Assembly: GCA_016841605.1 (NCBI GenBank)
Contig: JAENYV010000004.1
Location: 1-64,000 of the forward strand
From: Dethiobacter alkaliphilus
Lineage (GTDB): Bacteria; Bacillota; Dethiobacteria; DTU022; UBA8154
Direction of reading: 5' to 3'
Length of the DNA stretch: 64,000 nt
Both the position numbers and the translations under genes were made by a program. This document shows, one piece after another, positions 62,151 to 64,000 of this stretch (within the stretch, counting starts at the first letter, position 1; every line of letters begins with the position of its first letter). The notes beneath the pieces were generated by a model. The model ran no database searches, had not been told where the DNA came from, and saw only the letters and a list, made by a program, of their open reading frames with translations.

Positions 62151-63312
62151 TTTCGTATATGACATTCCTACAAAAGTGTATTTTGGAGAAAATCAGCTGG
62201 GAAACCTGGGAGTTGAATTAAGCAAATACGGCAAAAGGGTGCTTCTTACTTATGGTGGTGGTTCTATCAAGAAGATTGGGCTATACGACAAAATCGTAGA
62301 GGAGATTAAAAAGGCGGGATTAGAACTTTATGAATTGTCCGGAATTGCCCCCAATCCAAGAGTATCCTCAGTAAATGCAGGTGCTGATATCTGCAAAAGA
62401 GAGAATATTGATGTTCTACTGGCAGTAGGTGGCGGATCTGTGTTGGATTGTACAAAATATATCGGTGCAGCCGCTTATTATGAAGGAGACGCCTGGGATA
62501 TCAGCCTTCAGAAGACACCTGTAGAAAGATGTCTGCCAATTATCACAGTGCTGACTCTAGCAGCGACAGGATCTGAAATGGATGCCGGCGGAGTAATCAG
62601 CAATCCTGAAACGATTGATAAAATCGGTCTGCTTTTTCCGGTCATGCAACCAAAGGTATCGTTCCTCGATCCGACTGCCACCTATACCGTAAATAAATTT
62701 CATACAGCCTGCGGTGCTGCAGACATAATAAGTCATGTTCTGGAAGTATATTTTAATATGGATCAGGATCTATATATGCTGGATACTGTGATGGAAGGCC
62801 TCATAAAGACTGTAATCAAATATACACCCGTTGCATTGGAAGAACCTGATAATTATGAGGCACGTGCAAACCTGATGTGGACCTCCTCGTGGGCAATCAA
62901 TGGTTTTATCAATGGTGGGAAACGTCAGGCATGGAGCTGCCATCCAATGGAACATGAGCTATCGGCATTTTATGATATTACACACGGTCTGGGTCTTGCC
63001 ATTCTAACTCCAAGATGGATGGAATATACGCTGAATGAAAAGACAGTCAGCAAGTTTTATCAGTTTGGCGTTAATGTATTTGAGATTGATGGGTCCTTAC
63101 CACAAATAGAAGTCGCTAAGAAGAGCATTGGGTTGCTGAAAAAATTCTTCTTTGAGACGCTGGGGCTGCAGAGCACCCTTACTGAAATCGGTATTGATGA
63201 GACAAACTTTAAAAGTATGGCTAAAAAAGCAGAAACATTGGGAAGCACAAAATATGCATTCCAGCCTTTAGCAGCTGAAGATATTGAAAATATTTTCAGG
63301 ATGTGTCTGTAG
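62143..63312 (+). CDS. Iron-containing (butanol-type) alcohol dehydrogenase
   Basis: A 389-residue type III alcohol dehydrogenase. The NAD(P) motif GGGSVLDCTKYIGA (about residues 92-105) and the Fe-binding region DIISHVLEVYF, HPMEHELSAFYDITHGLGLAIL carry the expected Asp/His ligands. ATG 62143 has AAAGGATG 8 bases upstream; ATG 62134 is an alternative. It reduces aldehydes to alcohols or the reverse with NAD(P)H. The upstream MerR and CMD fragments are probably its former partners. Confidence 0.93.
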   Translation: MNNFVYDIPTKVYFGENQLGNLGVELSKYGKRVLLTYGGGSIKKIGLYDKIVEEIKKAGLELYELSGIAPNPRVSSVNAGADICKRENIDVLLAVGGGSVLDCTKYIGAAAYYEGDAWDISLQKTPVERCLPIITVLTLAATGSEMDAGGVISNPETIDKIGLLFPVMQPKVSFLDPTATYTVNKFHTACGAADIISHVLEVYFNMDQDLYMLDTVMEGLIKTVIKYTPVALEEPDNYEARANLMWTSSWAINGFINGGKRQAWSCHPMEHELSAFYDITHGLGLAILTPRWMEYTLNEKTVSKFYQFGVNVFEIDGSLPQIEVAKKSIGLLKKFFFETLGLQSTLTEIGIDETNFKSMAKKAETLGSTKYAFQPLAAEDIENIFRMCL

Positions 63313-64000
63313 AAAGGGATCTTTATCAAAAGATTTGTGGTTTTAAGTTTCGGGTAGAGAAACCTATTCGAAAAAAACTTCCTGCTTGCATTTGCTCTTT
63401 ATTAAGTTTCATTGGGTCGGCTCCTTTCCGGGTGTCAAGGTGACGGTTTGCTGGCTTTTGAGCAGATGATCTCATAGATATTGCAGATCATCTCTATTAA
63501 TTTAACTCGCTGGCAGCGATGGAAACTGGAAAAGAGGTAAGTCCGGCAGATTCTCGGACAAAAAAAGAGCCGCTAAGAAAGCGGCAAGAACAAATGAAAA
63601 CTGTAACTCAAGTATAGCATAACTGGAACAGAATGGCAACAAGAAAACGGTGGAGACATGAAGCCTATTAATGGGAGGAATGTAAAATGTTTGCTAGATA
63701 AAAAAAACGGACTACGGTGTGGTCCTTAAAGGGAACCATGAGACAAGGCATAATGAAGTTAGGGAAGATGCATGTGTTGATAAAAAACTTAACGGAGGGA
63801 ACCCAAAATTGGTTTCCATCGTCTGGCAACAAGAAACGGCGAAAACTCCGTCAGACTCTGATTTTCTAAATCTAACAAAATTTCGTTTTCGTTGTAATAG
63901 AATAGGCTGATAAAACTAATAATAAACCTGAGTTTTCTATCCATATGCTTTTCTTTTTCAGCATCTCCTTTACGAAAGAGGAAGAAGAAACGCACAAGGA
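63313..64000. other. Gene-poor tail with decayed sequence
   Basis: No convincing gene is found in about 690 bases. On the minus strand a GGAAAGGAG site precedes ATG at about 63411, which opens only 28 codons (MKLNKEQMQAGSFFRIG). Upstream of it a fragment reads KLIEMICNIYEIICSKASK to a stop near 63440. On the plus strand AGCCGC/GCGGC forms a small hairpin at about 63571-63586. TGGCAACAAGAAA occurs twice (63634 and 63824). It looks like degraded mobile-element DNA, but I cannot name it. Confidence 0.45.

Noticed and set aside
63647-63656. Nine-base inverted match (GGTGGAGAC) to the tRNA-Ala(GGC) 3' end as an att site
   Set aside because: Too short and in the opposite orientation; expected by chance.
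63789-63995. 68-codon minus-strand ORF at the right edge
   Set aside because: Low-complexity A/T-rich translation, no ribosome site and no family.

Overview
The window looks like chromosomal DNA of an anaerobic, spore-forming-type low-to-mid GC Firmicute, most like the Clostridia/Peptococcaceae. That placement is inferred from gene order and content: tig-clpP-clpX-lonB-lonA-ysxC, birA-bioY, a PyrR-type attenuator before carAB, strong GGAGG ribosome sites, ferredoxin-linked 2-oxoacid oxidoreductase, many Fe-S flavoproteins and a B12-dependent ribonucleotide reductase. No rRNA and no CRISPR array was seen.

Layout. 1-2525 is the integrase end of an integrative element (zinc-ribbon ORF, excisionase-like HTH, tyrosine recombinase) abutting the 3' end of tRNA-Ala(CGC). 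2.7-6.8 kb holds an AzlCD amino-acid exporter, a copper-amine-oxidase-like stalk-domain protein, and an ECF sigma factor with a membrane-anchored putative anti-sigma protein. 7.0-15.5 kb is a redox cluster: two IclR regulators, two paralogous FMN-binding glutamate-synthase-like proteins (527 aa each), and NuoE/NuoF/short NuoG-like proteins. Next come cinA, an HD-GYP protein, a gamma-carbonic anhydrase, a GltD-ferredoxin-FlpD fusion flavoprotein, a DNA methyltransferase, a GC-rich structured spacer and a DUF4349 lipoprotein. 24.1-28.4 kb is a 2-oxoacid:ferredoxin oxidoreductase operon whose delta ferredoxin is fused to a GltD-like flavoprotein. 28.5-33.0 kb is carAB (minus strand) with promoter and PyrR attenuator. 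34.2-43.6 kb is a protein-quality-control block. Then follow birA-bioY with a BirA operator, valS, folC, an HTH gene coupled to nrdJ, lnt and a small ferredoxin.

From about 54.4 kb the sequence becomes accessory: a repeat-rich lipoprotein next to a decayed FMN-binding domain, tRNA-Ala(GGC), a Y1-transposase-derived element with near-perfect terminal inverted repeats, a BlaI/BlaR1-like pair with two palindromic operators, a second Y1 remnant in direct orientation, an Fnr-type regulator facing a ferredoxin-like gene and a cupin, three gene fragments (PEP-utilising domain, MerR, carboxymuconolactone decarboxylase), an iron alcohol dehydrogenase, and an almost gene-free tail.

How it may work together (inference): the NuoEFG-like proteins would pass electrons between NAD(H), ferredoxin and the FMN glutamate-synthase-like subunit. 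The GltD-FlpD fusion and the GltD-delta fusion are other places where NAD(P)H and ferredoxin pools could be linked. The IclR-GltB-like-NuoEFG cluster is the best candidate for an undescribed system.
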